A DNA stretch of 64,000 bases from Cryptomeria japonica (GCF_030272615.1 NC_081409.1:614902755-614966754), one strand, 5' to 3'; positions 1 to 11,904 are shown, numbered from the stretch's first letter. Notes: generated from the sequence alone by a model not told the origin. Program-made: numbers and translations.

Positions 1-2260
1 TAGTGGCGGGTGGGTGTTCGGTGTTCGTTAAGGGATATTTTGGGACAGTTGCTTAATATGCATAAAATTGTGTTTCCCACTTTTATTCCAAGACACCAAT
101 TGAGAGGAGCATGAGGTCAGTTGTTCGAAACCTGGGCCCTTGCTTTTGTTCTGTAGAATACGGATGTTAGTCTTTTGTAAATGTGAAGGGAATTGCAAGT
201 TGAACATTTGAAGAAAGAAATTATGAGTCTTTTTATAATTTTTTAGCAGTAAATTAATTGAACATATTTTGAGTAAAATAAAAAGTTATGGGAACAACCT
301 TTACAGTGATAAATTTAGTTATTCCAATTTCTTTTATTTTTTTATTATAAATGTTCAAAATTTAGATCTTATATTTTTCTATAAATATGAAGAAATTAGA
401 CAAGTTCAAATATTGGATATTGAGTCTTGTTTTTCTTCTGTAAATATTAAATCTTATAATCCTTTCCTAAATGCGAAAAAAATTGGAAGTTCCATATCTG
501 AAGCATTATGCAAGTCTTCTTTAATCTTTACTAATAATAAATTAATTGAATATATTTATCATGTCAATAACAGTATCATTCACAATTAAAATAAAAAGTT
601 AGGGAACAAGTGTCACATTGACAAGTTCAGATGTTCAAAATTCAGATCTTATTTCTTTTCTATAAATATGAGTGTATTTTTTCTGTAAATATGAAGAAAG
701 GTGGGAACTTAAAGCTTGAAGAATTATGTGAATACTCATAATTTACTTTAGTATATTTATTATGTCAACAATAGAACCATTTAATTAAAATAAAAAGTTA
801 TGAGAATAGACCTCGCATTGCCAAATTAATATTTTAAAATATGGATCTTATTTATTTTCTATAAATATGAGTGCTCAAATTTGTATCTTATTTTTTCTAT
901 ACGGTTACAGTTTGAAGAATTAGGTGAATCTTTTTATAACCTCTACTCATAAATTATTTGAGTATATTTATCATGTCAACAAAGAATCATTTCATTAAAA
1001 TTAAAAGTTTTGAAAATAACATCACATTAACAAGCTCAGATCTTATATTTCTTCTAAAAAATGAAGAAATTTGGAAGCTTAAAGTCTGAAGAATTAGGTG
1101 AGTCTCTTTATAACCTTTACTCATTAATTATTTGAGTATATTTATCATTAATATGAGCCTGTCATATCTAGATTATTTCTTTTCTATAAATAGAGTGTGA
1201 AATCTAGATCTTAATTTTCTTTAAACATCAGGAAAATAGAACAAGTTCAAGTATTCAATATCCAAATCTTGCTTTTTCTTCATAAATATAAATGTTCAAA
1301 ATCTGAGTCTTATTTTTCTTCTTAAATATGAACAATAGGGGTAAAGTAAATCTTCAAATCCAAATCTTGTTTTCCCTCTATAAATGCAAATGTTTACTAT
1401 CTGAATCTTATTTCCATCTGCAAAGAAAATTGAAAATTCAATTAGGTCAATCCAGATCTTATATTTCTTCACCAAATATGAACAAAATTGAAAAAATTCA
1501 AATATTCCCCTCTATAAATCTGAATATTTAAAATTGGAGTCTTATTTTCTTCTACAAAGAAATTAATAGTTCAATTTGTAACAAATTAGGTCAATTCAAA
1601 TCTTGTTTTTCTTCTCTAAATATGAATAAAACTAAAAAAAATCAAAAATTTGAAAATTTCAGATCTTATTTTTTCTTCAGAAAACTGAAAAATTTTAAAT
1701 ATACAACATTCTAAACTTGTTTTCCTTTCATAAAAATAAATATTTAAAATCGAATTGTTTAATCTGTAAAAAATTAGTTCAATCCAGATTTTATTTTCTT
1801 CTGTAAATATGAACAAAACTGAAAAAATTCAAATATTCAATATCCAAATCTTGTTTTCCTTCTCTAAATATAAAAATTTAAATCTTATTCTCTTATGCAA
1901 AGAAATTGAAAATTCAATCTGTAAAAACTCAGATCAATCCACAAAACTGAAAAATTTTAAATACTCAACATCCGAAACTTGTTTTCCCTCCATAAGAATA
2001 AATATTTAAAATCCGACTGTTATTTTCGTCCACGGGAAAAATTGAAAACTTCGATCTGAAAAAAATCAGATCATTCCAGATCTTATTTTTTCTTCACTAA
2101 ATAGGTATGAAGAAAACTCAAAAATTTTAAATATTCAAACATCCGAAACTTGTTTTCCCTCCATAAAAACAATAAATATTTAAAATCCGACTGTTATTTT
2201 CGTCCACAGGAAAAATTGAAAGCTCAACCTGAGAAAAATTAGGCGAGTCAAACAGAAGAA
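1..2260. repeat. AT-rich degenerate tandem repeat field
   Basis: A long run of diverged, AT-rich units sharing phrases such as AAATATGAACAAAACTGAAA, 'cttgttttccctccataa' and 'aaatatttaaaatccgactg'. The best-preserved neighbours begin near 1948 and 2112, a spacing of about 165 bp; older units begin near 1477, 1617, 1687 and 1806. Short open frames here are low-complexity and have no domain features. No gene is supported. Confidence 0.6.
122..132 (+). promoter_or_regulatory. possible Pol III B box (SINE remnant)
   Basis: TGTTCGAAACC differs at one position from the B-box consensus GGTTCRANNCC, and the context 'gcatgaggtcagttgttcg' resembles the anticodon-arm to T-arm stretch of tRNA-derived SINEs. 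I could not find a convincing A box upstream, so this may be chance. Confidence 0.2.
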
Positions 2261-2865
2261 GTAAACAACGCATACTTACCAGCGTGCGTATGAACAGAAA
2301 GCAGAGAGATGGGAATCGCGATAAAACGAAAAAGCGTAAAAAACAGGCGTCACATTGACAAGTCGCAGGCCGGTCATCATAATAATGATGATCATTATTG
2401 TGTTGACAGTGACTGCGTACGCTCCGGATGGTCTGTGGCATTTCAGCTTTTTTTTGCCCTTTTAATGATGATGTAATGTTAAAGGACTTGGACGTGAAGT
2501 ATTAATGCGCTCAATCTAAGGTGGCAGGCGGAACTTTTTTATTGAGTCCAATTTGAGCGATGAGAGGATGGAGAAGATGCGAGAAAAGGTAAAACATAAA
2601 ACACATTTCCAAGTCGCTGGAAGTGATAAGGCTACAGGCGTTTCAGAAGGAAATATTTAAAAAAAACACAAATCAATACCTGCAATGATGTGTCCTTGTC
2701 GTTATTCAATGGGTCAAGTGTTGTTTTGGTAGGAGAGTGTTTAGGTAAGCAACCGTTCGGTTCTTTATTGAAAAAGTGTTGTTTAGTTTTCTTAGGTGTA
2801 AGCTGGTTTAGAGAATCTCTACGATGGTAGTGTGTGGAGATATAATTTTGACTTTTATTTTTAAT
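2261..2865. other. no gene recognised
   Basis: Mixed-composition sequence between two repeat fields. A frame on the minus strand at 2127-2441 starts in the AT-rich repeats and has no recognisable domain; I do not regard it as a gene. Confidence 0.5.
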
Positions 2866-3365
2866 TTTATTTTTAAAATAGAATTATTAATTTTGATTTT
2901 TAAAAGTTGTTTTTCATTAAGATTAAATGTTTACAAATGATGAAAGATATTAATGTGAGATTAAATATTTATAAATGATGAAAGATATTAGTGTGAGATT
3001 AAATATTTATATTGTATATGTGGTATGAGTTGGTTAGATTTATTTTTAGATTGATATTTTTAATATGTAATGTTATATGATTAGTGTCGAAGTTGAATAT
3101 GTTAGACATCATAAGATGAATTCATATTCATTTTATTTTTAAAAGAGAATTATTAATTTTGATTTTTTAAAAGTTGTTTTTTATTCAATTAAATGTTTTA
3201 AAATGATGAAAGATATTTGTGTTGAAGTGTTCATATTGTATAAATGGTGTGAGTTGGTTAGAATGATTTTAGATTGACATTTTAAATATGTGATATTATA
3301 TGATTAATGTCAAAGTTGAATATGTTAGATATCATAAGATGTGTTCATATTGAATATGTGAGAGA
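2866..3365. repeat. two-copy tandem repeat, about 267-bp unit
   Basis: Two successive units begin with 'gaattattaattttgat' near 2882 and 3150. Each continues through 'aaatgatgaaagatatt', 'gagttggttaga', 'ttatatgatta' and 'gttgaatatgttaga' in the same order. A short internal duplication ('tgatgaaagatattaRtgtgag') occurs in the first unit. Copies are visibly diverged by indels and substitutions. Confidence 0.7.
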
Positions 3366-4266
3366 GGGTGGTTAGATGTAATGTTAGATTGAGTTTTTTA
3401 TTATTTTATAGATGAGTGATATTTTAAATGTATCTATATCAAAGATTTTGTGAGGTACAAATCTTGAAAGATGTGACATAGGTTAAATAGGTACATTGAG
3501 GTTGATAGCTCTAGATGTTTTTTAGATAGATGATATTTTAAATGTATATATGTTTAAAAGATGTTGATAAAAATGTTGATATTATATATGTTATATTGGC
3601 TGGATAGGCACCTTAAGATTGATCTTTGATAATGTTTTTTAGATGGATAGCATTTTAAGAATAACTTTTAGGTTAGATAGGCACCTCAAAATTAAAATAT
3701 CTACATGTCTTTTAGATAAACGTTATTATTTAAAAGATGTTGAGAGATATCATAAAGTATCTATATTATATATGTAGCTACATTTATTGAATGTTGAACT
3801 TTTTAAGTATTGTAGCCACCCTTATTAACATAGTAACTCTCTCGTGTCTTTATAAATTTAATTTTCTTCAAGGAGGACAAATGAAAACCCAATAGTCAAA
3901 TAGTTGACTTTTATGTTTATTGTTTTTAGTTAAATTGAGTTTAAAGATATATAGACATTTCAAATGTATTGTACCCATAATGTCATTAAATCCATATTCT
4001 CATGGATATCAAGAATGTAGAAGACTTTCAAAATAGGAAAACATTTAAAATTTTGATATTGGTCTTCATTTGTCATTGTTTATGTTCCTATTCTCTTTAA
4101 TTTTTGAAAAGAAACAAAATACCCTACATAAATATCTAGAATATACAAATATAAATAGATAATAATAAATTATTCTAAATAGTTGAGTTAGGAGAAATTT
4201 TACATACCTTATCAAACCTAAAAATTTAATGAAATAACAAAAGTAAATGGGTAGTTTAGATTTGGA
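3366..4266. other. AT-rich, no gene recognised
   Basis: AT-rich sequence with short recurring phrases (gatattttaaatgtat, ttagatagRcacctYaa) suggesting older decayed repeats. No open frame with domain character. Confidence 0.5.
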
Positions 4267-4606
4267 GTGTTATTGTTATTGTTATTGTTATTGTTATTGT
4301 TATCGTTATTGTTATCGTTATTGTTATTCTTATTATTGTTATTCTTATTCTTGTTATTTTTATTGTTATTATTCTTATGGTTACTATTGTTATTCTTATT
4401 ATTGTTATTCTTATTATTGTGCTTGTTATTATTGTTGTTGTTATTGTTATTATTGTTATTCTTATTGTTGTTATTGTTATTATTGTTATTATTGTTATTT
4501 TTATTATTGTTATTCTTATTGTTGTTATTCTTATTGTTGTTATTGTTGTTATTGTTGTTATTTTTATTATTGTTATTCTTATTATTGTTATTGTTATTAT
4601 TGTTAT
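4267..4606. repeat. (TTATTG/TTATTC)n microsatellite
   Basis: About 340 bp of imperfect trinucleotide/hexanucleotide repeat (TTR and TTC units). It creates open frames on both strands coding only Leu, Tyr/Cys, Ile/Val or Asn runs, which are artefacts. Its right edge abuts the LTR-like sequence that starts TGATGC at 4607. Confidence 0.95.
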
Positions 4607-4884
4607 TGATGCACTGCAAAAAAGATGTTAGGAACACAAGACAAATCATTCAAACGTTCTTGTCAGCGACTCAGCAGTATCAATCATAAACGAAATAGAA
4701 ATGAAACTACAATCCTAAGCATGCATATCAAGAGAGATATCAAACATATTATAGAAAACACACAAAAACGGAGGAAAGACACTAAACCCTCCCAAATGCT
4801 CTCCAAAATGCTCATAGTTGCTCCTCCCTTGTTCATCTCCTCTCCAAGTTCTACATGAGTGTAGCCCTCAGCTTTTTGCACTAC
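4607..4884 (-). mobile_element. LTR end fragment of the Tat-type gypsy family
   Basis: Starting TGATGCACTGC, this 278-bp stretch matches the terminal part of the two LTRs of the large minus-strand gypsy element (start of 22216-23735 and of 50626-54119), including 'gatgttaggaacacaagac' and 'caaatgctctccaaaatgc'. On the minus strand it is the 3' end of an LTR (ending GCATCA). It stops at 'ctttttgcactac', where it joins the repeated block at 4885 with a shared CTAC. The rest of the LTR is missing here. Confidence 0.8.
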
Positions 4885-6161
4885 ATACCTTATGAATCTC
4901 GTCGTGACAGGTAAGGATGTGATATACTAAGTCTTGTGCGAGCATAACAGATAGATGATCCCTATGATGGGGTAGTCACCACATTTATCAAGCTACAAGT
5001 AGCCTTTCAAAAAGCCTTGTTTCTACTCAAGGAAATATGTATGGTGAGTATCTTGGGAGCAAAACCATCTATGCTCTTGCAATGAACTTTTCACAAATAT
5101 CCTCAATCAATAGAACAGGTGGGCTTCTATAATAAAAGGTGTTTAGTAATGTTCGATGTCTTTGGACGTAAGTTCATTCTGCAATGACTCACTTAAGAGC
5201 CTTTTGACTTGTGGTGGGGGCCATGTGTCCTTTCGGCAAGCTACACTGTAGGAACAGCCACAGCTTTCGCTCTCACCTAATTTCTATAGCGGTTTGAAGG
5301 ATTTACCGTGCAAGGTTGTTCCCAAGAGTGATGTGTCTCTTGGCAGGCTTCTCTTTAAAATATAAAATTTATAGCATTACTAACACTTTTCTCTTGCACC
5401 TAGAACCACGAGAGCCAAGGGAGAGGATAGTGTGTGTTAGAAATGGGACCACTCTACAGATTTTTTTGCACAAGTGTGCCAAACACTGAAAACACTTGTT
5501 CTTTTTAACTGGTTTATTGCAATGTGATCTATATGCTATTTGGAGATTTTGTTCCAACAACCATGGTGTTCTTTTTAACTTCACAAGGCAATTTGTTTTT
5601 TAACTAGGAAATTGAAAATCTTGGTCAACCAAATTGAAAGCACGTTGCTCAAAGTAAAAGCGAGTTTGTAACAAAAATGGACAAGTTGTTTGTTCTTTTT
5701 AACTTGCAAAATAGAAAGTTGATTATGAAGTTTTCACCTTGCAAGAAATGAAATTTGTTTTGTTTGTTTTAAACCCAAAATAAAAGTGTGTCCCTAACTT
5801 GCAAGAAAACAAATTTGTTTGTTTGATTTTGTGGTTCTTTTTAACTTTGCAAAGTGAAATTCCTTTTAAGCCCAAATTGAAAATTTTGTTTATATTAGTC
5901 CAAAAGGAAAGATGAAGTTGATTTTAGTCCAAAAAGGGAAAGTGAATTCTTTTTAATCCAACTTTAAAAGTAAAGCTTAGAAAAAAGGAAATAAACTTTC
6001 TAAGTCCCTAACTCCTCGAATCCTGCAACAAGAAGTTAGAAAACATGCACAAAAAACAAAACAGTTAGTGAAAAGGAAGGTTTTTGGTGGGCTTCTACAA
6101 GCCTAAAATTTTGATTTTTTGGTTACAATATATTTTTTTCAACTTTGTTACAAAAGCGTTG
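4885..6161. repeat. long repeat block, copy 1 (second copy at 48942-50210)
   Basis: About 1.26 kb that matches 48942-50210 in the same orientation, from 'ctacataccttatgaatc' to 'gttacaaaagcg'. In the second copy it lies in the 5' leader of the large Tat-type element, next to its primer binding site, so this copy is probably a rearranged piece of that family. It contains A/T-rich phrases about tract changes ('ttctttttaact', 'cttgcaagaaa') that repeat internally. No domain-bearing frame. Confidence 0.75.
4923..5193. repeat. left arm of 271-bp inverted repeat
   Basis: Begins TATACTAAGTCTTG and runs to GACTCACT. Its reverse complement is found at 6162-6432 with only scattered mismatches. A third, direct copy lies at about 48981-49253. 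Confidence 0.85.
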
Positions 6162-6432
6162 AGTGAGTCACTGCAGAATGAACTTACGTCCAAAGACATC
6201 GAACATTATTAAACACCTTTTATTATAGAATCCCGCCCGTTCTATTGATTGAGGATATTTGTGAAAAGTTCAGTGCAAGAGCATAGATGGTTTTGCTCCC
6301 AAGATACTCACCATACATATTTCCTTGAGTAGAAACGGGGCTTTTTGAAAGGCTACTTGTACCTTGATAAAAGTGGTGACTCCCCCATCATAGGGATCAT
6401 CTATTTGTTATGCTCGCGCAAGACTTAGTATA
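6162..6432. repeat. right arm of 271-bp inverted repeat
   Basis: Reverse complement of 4923-5193; shared inside are the phrases for 'tatgtatggtgagtatcttg' and 'ttttcacaaatatcctcaat'. The arms enclose about 970 bp. The second copy of the block (48942-50210) lacks this arm, so the inversion is specific to this locus. Confidence 0.85.
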
Positions 6433-6900
6433 GGGTCAGTGCAAGAAGCTAAGCCCACTTTTTGGCCAAAAAGTGGAAGTGTTTTCCCTGATTTTCATAT
6501 TTTGTCTCATTTGAGCTTAAATTTTGAAACACTTGGAGATTGAATCTTGGAAAAAGTCAATAATATAAAAGATAGCCCTCTGAGTGTACTTTCCAAATAT
6601 GTAATTTATTTTAATGCCCACATAATAAAAAATAACTTTTTGAATCGAGTTCTAAAAACTATGTTTTAAAAATGCATGTTTCAGGACCATACCATGCATG
6701 TGTACGACACACACTTTTTGACAATTAAAATTATTTTCTCAAACCATTTTGGAAAATGGTTTGTAACACACTGAAGATTAATGAGCATATTTTTCTATAT
6801 TTTTTTTTTAAATATTTTTTTTTAATTAATTTTTTAATGACTGTAATTATCTTTTTAAAAATTTGATGTGTACGACCCACATAATTTGACGTAAACTTAA
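6433..6900 (+). repeat. dispersed repeat R, copy 1
   Basis: Matches 63612-64000 in the same orientation: 'gcaagaag', 'aaaagtggaagtgtttt', 'aaatatgtaatttattt', 'tttcaggaccataccaC' and 'gtgtacgac' occur in the same order at similar spacing. A perfect 22-bp palindrome (CCACTTTTTGG and its complement) sits at 6455-6476. Non-coding; class unknown, possibly part of an LTR or leader. Confidence 0.75.
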
Positions 6901-7230
6901 CATTTTTTATTTTTTTATTTTTAAATAGAAAAGAATTTTGTGTAGATTGATGACATATAATTTTTTGTTTTCAAAATTCATTAAAATAAAAAAGTTATTA
7001 AATTAACAAAATTAGTTAATATTTCAAGTTTTTGGACCCGATTTAGTATAAATTAAATGAAAAATAGTTAAAATAATCAATTTTTAAATAAATTTACATA
7101 TTTAGAATCTAGACAGTATAATATGAAATGGGTTTTAATTTCGTATAAAAATTCTCTAATTACAGGCACGTAAACTATTTCAGAAGTTCATATTTGTGCT
7201 TTTGTTCATGGAGATTTGAATTTGCAGGTC
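6901..7230. other. AT-rich spacer, no gene recognised
   Basis: Very AT-rich, many A and T runs, no open frame of note. Confidence 0.5.
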
Positions 7231-7411
7231 CATGTCTCAAGTGTGGCCATCCCAGGCCTATCCCGAACCTAATCCTGAGGCAAGTGGCGGGTTGTGGAAT
7301 CAACTTCCACAGAACGAGCCTATTATGCCTTGCATATCTATTTCCCCATTAGTCTCTTTGCATCGAAATTTGGGTCCCCTTTTTTGTTTCTTCTTTCTTT
7401 CTTTCTGCCTT

Positions 7412-8215
7412 TTCACCTCGGAACTCTGGAGTCCCGGAGTCCCGAGGTCTCTTTTTTCTTTTTGGTTTTTGACCTCAGAACCCTGGAGTCCTAGAGTCCC
7501 GAGGTCTCTTTGTTTTCTTTGGTTTTGACCTCAAAACTCTGGAATCCTAGAGCCTCGAGGTTTTGTGTCTTTTGCCTCGGAACTCTGAAGTCCCGGAGTC
7601 CCGAGGTGGAGCCTCCTTTTTCTTGCTTTGAAACCTCGGACCCCAGAGTTCCAGGGTGGAGTGTTCCTTTCCTTGTGTCATGCTCGAAACCTCAGGACCC
7701 CGAAGCCCCGAGGTCATGTTTAAAGCGTTTGTACGTACGGACTTGGGGGGAGCTATAAATAGAGATGATGGACTTGTAAAGTTCATTTGTGCATTCAGAG
7801 CTCCTCCTCCCTAGCTCCAAGTTGTGAACCTCCGGACCTTCGAGTTTTCCTTGGCTTTTCGGGCATTTCGATTCACCAGGTTGGTGATTATTCTTGCTCG
7901 TGTTGGTGGATTTTAGATTAGATTTTTCTTTCCTCATTTTTTTTGTGATTGTTGGTTTTTGTTTGTTTTTCTTTGCGTGCCTTTGTTTTTGTGTGCCCTA
8001 GTTTAACAACCTTGGAACCCCAGAGTTCCGGGTGGCTCTCGCTTCACTTGAACCCGGAACCCCGGAGTTTCGGGTGGCTTCCACTTAACTTGAACCCGAA
8101 ACCCCAAACCCCCGGAGTTCCAAGATTCCTTTTACATGTAACTCAACCCCAGAACCTCAGAGTTCCAGACCCTTTTTCACTTGTGCCTAGCTCAGGATCC
8201 CGAAGTCCCAAAGTA
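7412..8215. repeat. GC-rich hairpin minisatellite around a TATA box
   Basis: At least ten degenerate units of about 41-58 bp, starting near 7416, 7470, 7527, 7574, 7632, 7688 and, after a gap, 8008, 8055, 8096, 8146 and 8195. Core: CCTCGGAACTCTGGAGTCCC followed by GGAGTCCCGAGG, in which CCTCGG/CCGAGG and ACTC/GAGT pair to give a hairpin. The array is interrupted by the promoter-like stretch at 7740-7960. Frames across it look Pro/Ser-rich and are by-products of the repeat. Confidence 0.8.
7754..7761 (+). promoter_or_regulatory. TATA box candidate
   Basis: TATAAATA in the context 'agctataaatagagatga', a close match to the plant TATA consensus, standing out in GC-richer surroundings. A start site near 7785-7800 would place the decayed reading frame (first ATG 8283) about 0.5 kb downstream. 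Could be the promoter of an LTR or of a gene-like element. Confidence 0.5.
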
Positions 8216-8282
8216 AATCAACTTTTATCCTTATTATCAAAGACTGAGGATTTGTGTTCTACTTGCAGCTTCGAGTGGTTAG

Positions 8283-11200
8283 ATGGACTCATCCTCCAAC
8301 AAAAGAGGCAAAGAAATTGATAGACTCTCAGCCACCATGAAATACCATTATCAAGGATAGGTCTATGTTTCAAAGCTTGAGGATCAAGTCAGATGGGTCA
8401 CAGATACTGAAATCAACCATATAGAAATTGAAGATATCAAGGCTCAATTGGACAAACCTAGTTTGGAGGCCCTCCACCAAAGAATCAAGAGATCCGACCT
8501 AGTTGAAGCTATTGTCTTCCCACAGTCATTACAGGCACTAGAGTTCATAATGACCATTGCCCCATTTTATAACCCAGAAACTAGAAAGTGCACAGATGCA
8601 CAAGGAAAAATAGTCATAGACTTGTCTCCAGATATGCTTGGGTTCGTCTTTGGAATCCCAACCATGGAGGAGGTGTTTCTGTTAACCGAAGAAGAGGCCT
8701 TAAAGGTATGGAATGATAAAATATCAGCCAGTAAGAGGCACATGAATACAAATTGGTTAGAAGAAGAAAGAAAGACAGGACTCAAGGCAATGGAGATCCT
8801 GAGGGCGAATTTCAAAGAGCCTCAAAGAGACTTAATCATTATGCTTAGCAGGGCCTTTGGCAAGCTGGATTGCAAGAATTTTCATCCCTGGATGTTCCAA
8901 TTCATGAGCATTATTTTAATAGGGAAACAATACTTTGATTGGCCATAGATCCTCTTTGACAATATATGTAAGCAGATGAAAGAAGTCCAGCATACCCAAA
9001 AGTTATTTTTCACTTCATATGTCATATGGGTAGCTGCTAGAGCGGGAAAGTTTCTAGGGCTACAAGTAGAAGGTCAATTGGGAGAGAAGGAAGGACATAA
9101 GAATATATGGGAGTATTATGCTCAACTCACTCTAGCCAATGCAAAGACTCATTTCAAAAGAGTTAATGATGCCTTCGTTTTCCCGATAATAATCAAATTT
9201 ACAAGAGATGCAGGATATCGGATTAGCTCGGAGGCCATGGTTATCATCCAAGAGTGGGCATGCTGGTTTATCCAAAACCCACGCTCTACTTACATTAGGG
9301 TTAGCGGATTCACAGGAAACCCAATGTTGCTACCCCAATACTGCAATGATAGGATAATTTTGCTAGAGTATGTGAGGCTGCTTGTGGGCCTCCAGTCACT
9401 TTTGTCATCAAAACACAAAGCAGGTATCGATTTCTCAGTATCTATTGGATACTTTGCATGTTCCAAAATACAAGTGGCAAAATTAGCAGAACAAGAGCTT
9501 CAAGATTTGAACTTGAAGGAGTATGATCATGCTAGGGAGTTTTATGATCCCTACGGGAAACTTAAACAAGATATGCCTAAGGCATATGAGGGGCACATGC
9601 CCAACCTGGAGAACTTTTGGGCCAACTTGCAAGACAGTTTTGAGGTTAGGGAGAAGAGCTATAATAGGTTATCTATGCCACAGGTAAGAGATTTCGGAAT
9701 TGAGACTAACCTCCCTAAAGACCTTAGGGATGATGGGGACTTACTTGATCCAGCTTATAGGGAATCAGGGATAGATAAAAGGCCCCTCTCCCCAATAAAA
9801 TGGTCTGCAAGTGAAGACACAAATATGGAAAAGGTCTCCCAAGTGGTCGTCAACAAGACCAAGCAATGGTTACGCTAGAGGGTAAGGCCCAGCGTCTCAA
9901 AGGCGAAACAGAAGGAATCCACTTCAGGGGTACCTCAGTCAAGGGGCCATAAGGAGTACGCTCGAAAGACAAGGTCAGCCTTGAGTCAAAATACATCCAC
10001 CCATTCAGGTGAAGAAGACAAACCTCAAGAAAGTACTAAGAGCTTACTCAAGAAACTCCAAGAAAAGATGAGGGAGCCTGAATTATCAAAGAAGGCAGCA
10101 GACCTGGGAGTGACCGATGGATTGGGAGCGGTACCACTTGCCAAAGTTCTCCCATCGAGGATGACTATAGGGCACACTGAATGAGAGGGTACCCAAGAGC
10201 AAGAAGAAAATATAAGCATTACTGAGGAGATACCCACTCAGCCACCTTCAATAGATGCCACACAGGCTCCAAGCACCAATGCCCCTGTACCACCACTAGT
10301 CAATATACTCGCAGGGCAGCCCGGAGTGCAAGGCTTCAGGTCTACCACTGAAGGAATGAAAGTTAGAACATCGAGTCTGATTCAGATCAGGAGGAAGAAG
10401 ATCTTGAGAAACAATGACTGCTGGAAGGCGAGTATGAAGGGGATGAGGCAGAAGAGATATTGAATGAAAGACTGATTCTAACCCTCAAGATCAAGAGGAC
10501 CTTCTTAAGGATATAGCAACTAGGCAAGGGGAAACAGAGGTAGGTGAGGAAGAAATGGCATTTAATGAGGAGGTCAGTGGAAAATTAGGAGAGTTACATA
10601 AGCAACAGGCTCTCCAAACCAATCTAGCTCGTCAAATTATACCAACTCGAGACCCCAGGCAAACAGAAGCAGAGGTAAGAGACGAAGTAGAGGAGCAAGC
10701 AGAGGTTCATATTATGACTGCAAATATAGTGTCACATCAAGGTGACAAGGATGAAGATATACCACAATGGCTGGAATTTACCTTTGGGAAGAAAAAGAGA
10801 AAAGCAGAGCTCCCTAAGGGCACTCTACAACAAGTAATCACCAAGGAGCCACCAAAGGCTAAGAAGCTGAAAACTGTTCATCACCTATCAAAAAATAGTT
10901 TCGATGAAGTGATTGCAGATGTGGCAGTTCCATCTCAGGCCAAGGGACAAGCTTCTCCCAAATACCAAATATCACAGATAAATTTGGGCAAACAAACCAA
11001 GTGGGGGGAGCTAGATACTTTGGAGTTAGCCACAAGCGTCGTTAGAGGAGGTGTAGAGAAGGAGCATACTTCCAACATGGAACTCAAAGCACAACTAGGG
11101 AAATACAAGCATCTCCTGATTGAAATGACCAAACCTCTAGACTCCTGTAGAGCTGATGACCTACCTTCAACCTCATCGTTGCCAGAGGGAGAAGTAAAGG

Positions 11201-11904
11201 CACTAGTGGAGGTGAGGCGAGTGGTTGTTGCCGCCAAATCTTGGACCTAGGTGAATGCAGCTAAGATTAGATTGTTCTTGCAGAATACGGTGGAGATATA
11301 TCGTAAGGCGGTACAAGCAGGCGGAGCTTTGGCTTCCTGTTCCACGCAATGGGAATGGAAGTCAAACATTTTCAATAAACAGTTTCGAGTTTTGAAAAAG
11401 GTGCTAGGGGAAGAGACGGTGATAAAGGAAGACCTCTTAGGGGGTGACAACTATAAAAACTTACAGTCTTATGTATACATCTTGGAGCTGAAGATTGAAA
11501 TGTTCCAACAGTATATCAAGGATATGATCGAGATTCGGGACCCTCTCCTCAGGGAAATTTTGTCATACGAGAATTTTGTGAAGAATATGCTAGGACCTTT
11601 TGGCCTCAGATTAGTTGTTACAGGAATAATGGACCATCAACAAATTTTGAATCAATGGGATGCATATGACACACAACACCTAGGACCCGCGGCCCAGTTT
11701 GATGTCACCCTTATGGATAGGTACACATATCTGATTACTCAGTGTCAGGAAGTGGTAGACACGGTGAAGGAGTTAGAGGAGGGGAGAACGCATGCAGATG
11801 AAGTTTTGAAGAAGTATCAATTTAGAATTAAGCATGTAGTTGACCCTTTGATTCAAGAAGTCGCATGTATAGTTGATAATTATAGAGCTTTTATCAAGAA
11901 ATAA
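8283..11904 (+). pseudogene. decayed ~1,200-codon intronless ORF, unknown mobile-element protein
   Basis: Reading starts at ATG 8283 (Met-Asp-Ser-Ser-Ser-Asn-Lys-Arg) and runs in one frame to 10184 past TAG stops at 8358, 8946 and 9876 and a TGA at 10182. After frameshifts at roughly 10.37 and 10.48 kb it continues from about 10.5 kb, past TAG at 11248, to TAA at 11902. The N-terminal third is globular and mixed in composition. The middle (10.2-10.75 kb) is acidic and Gln/Glu-rich. Two basic clusters (GKKKRK near 10790 and PPKAKKLK near 10855) look like nuclear-localisation signals. The C-terminal third (11251-11904) is helical and Gln/Glu-rich, coiled-coil-like. No RT, integrase, protease, zinc knuckle or transposase motif is visible. 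The layout resembles the foreign ORF cassette in the Copia-like element at 26.8-29.8 kb; a 'putative plant transposon protein' family is a possibility I cannot test. Confidence 0.6.

Noticed and set aside
4218-4689. Long open frames on both strands (poly-Asn, poly-Leu, Tyr/Cys)
   Set aside because: They come from a trinucleotide microsatellite; no start context or domain, and all frames of the repeat are open.
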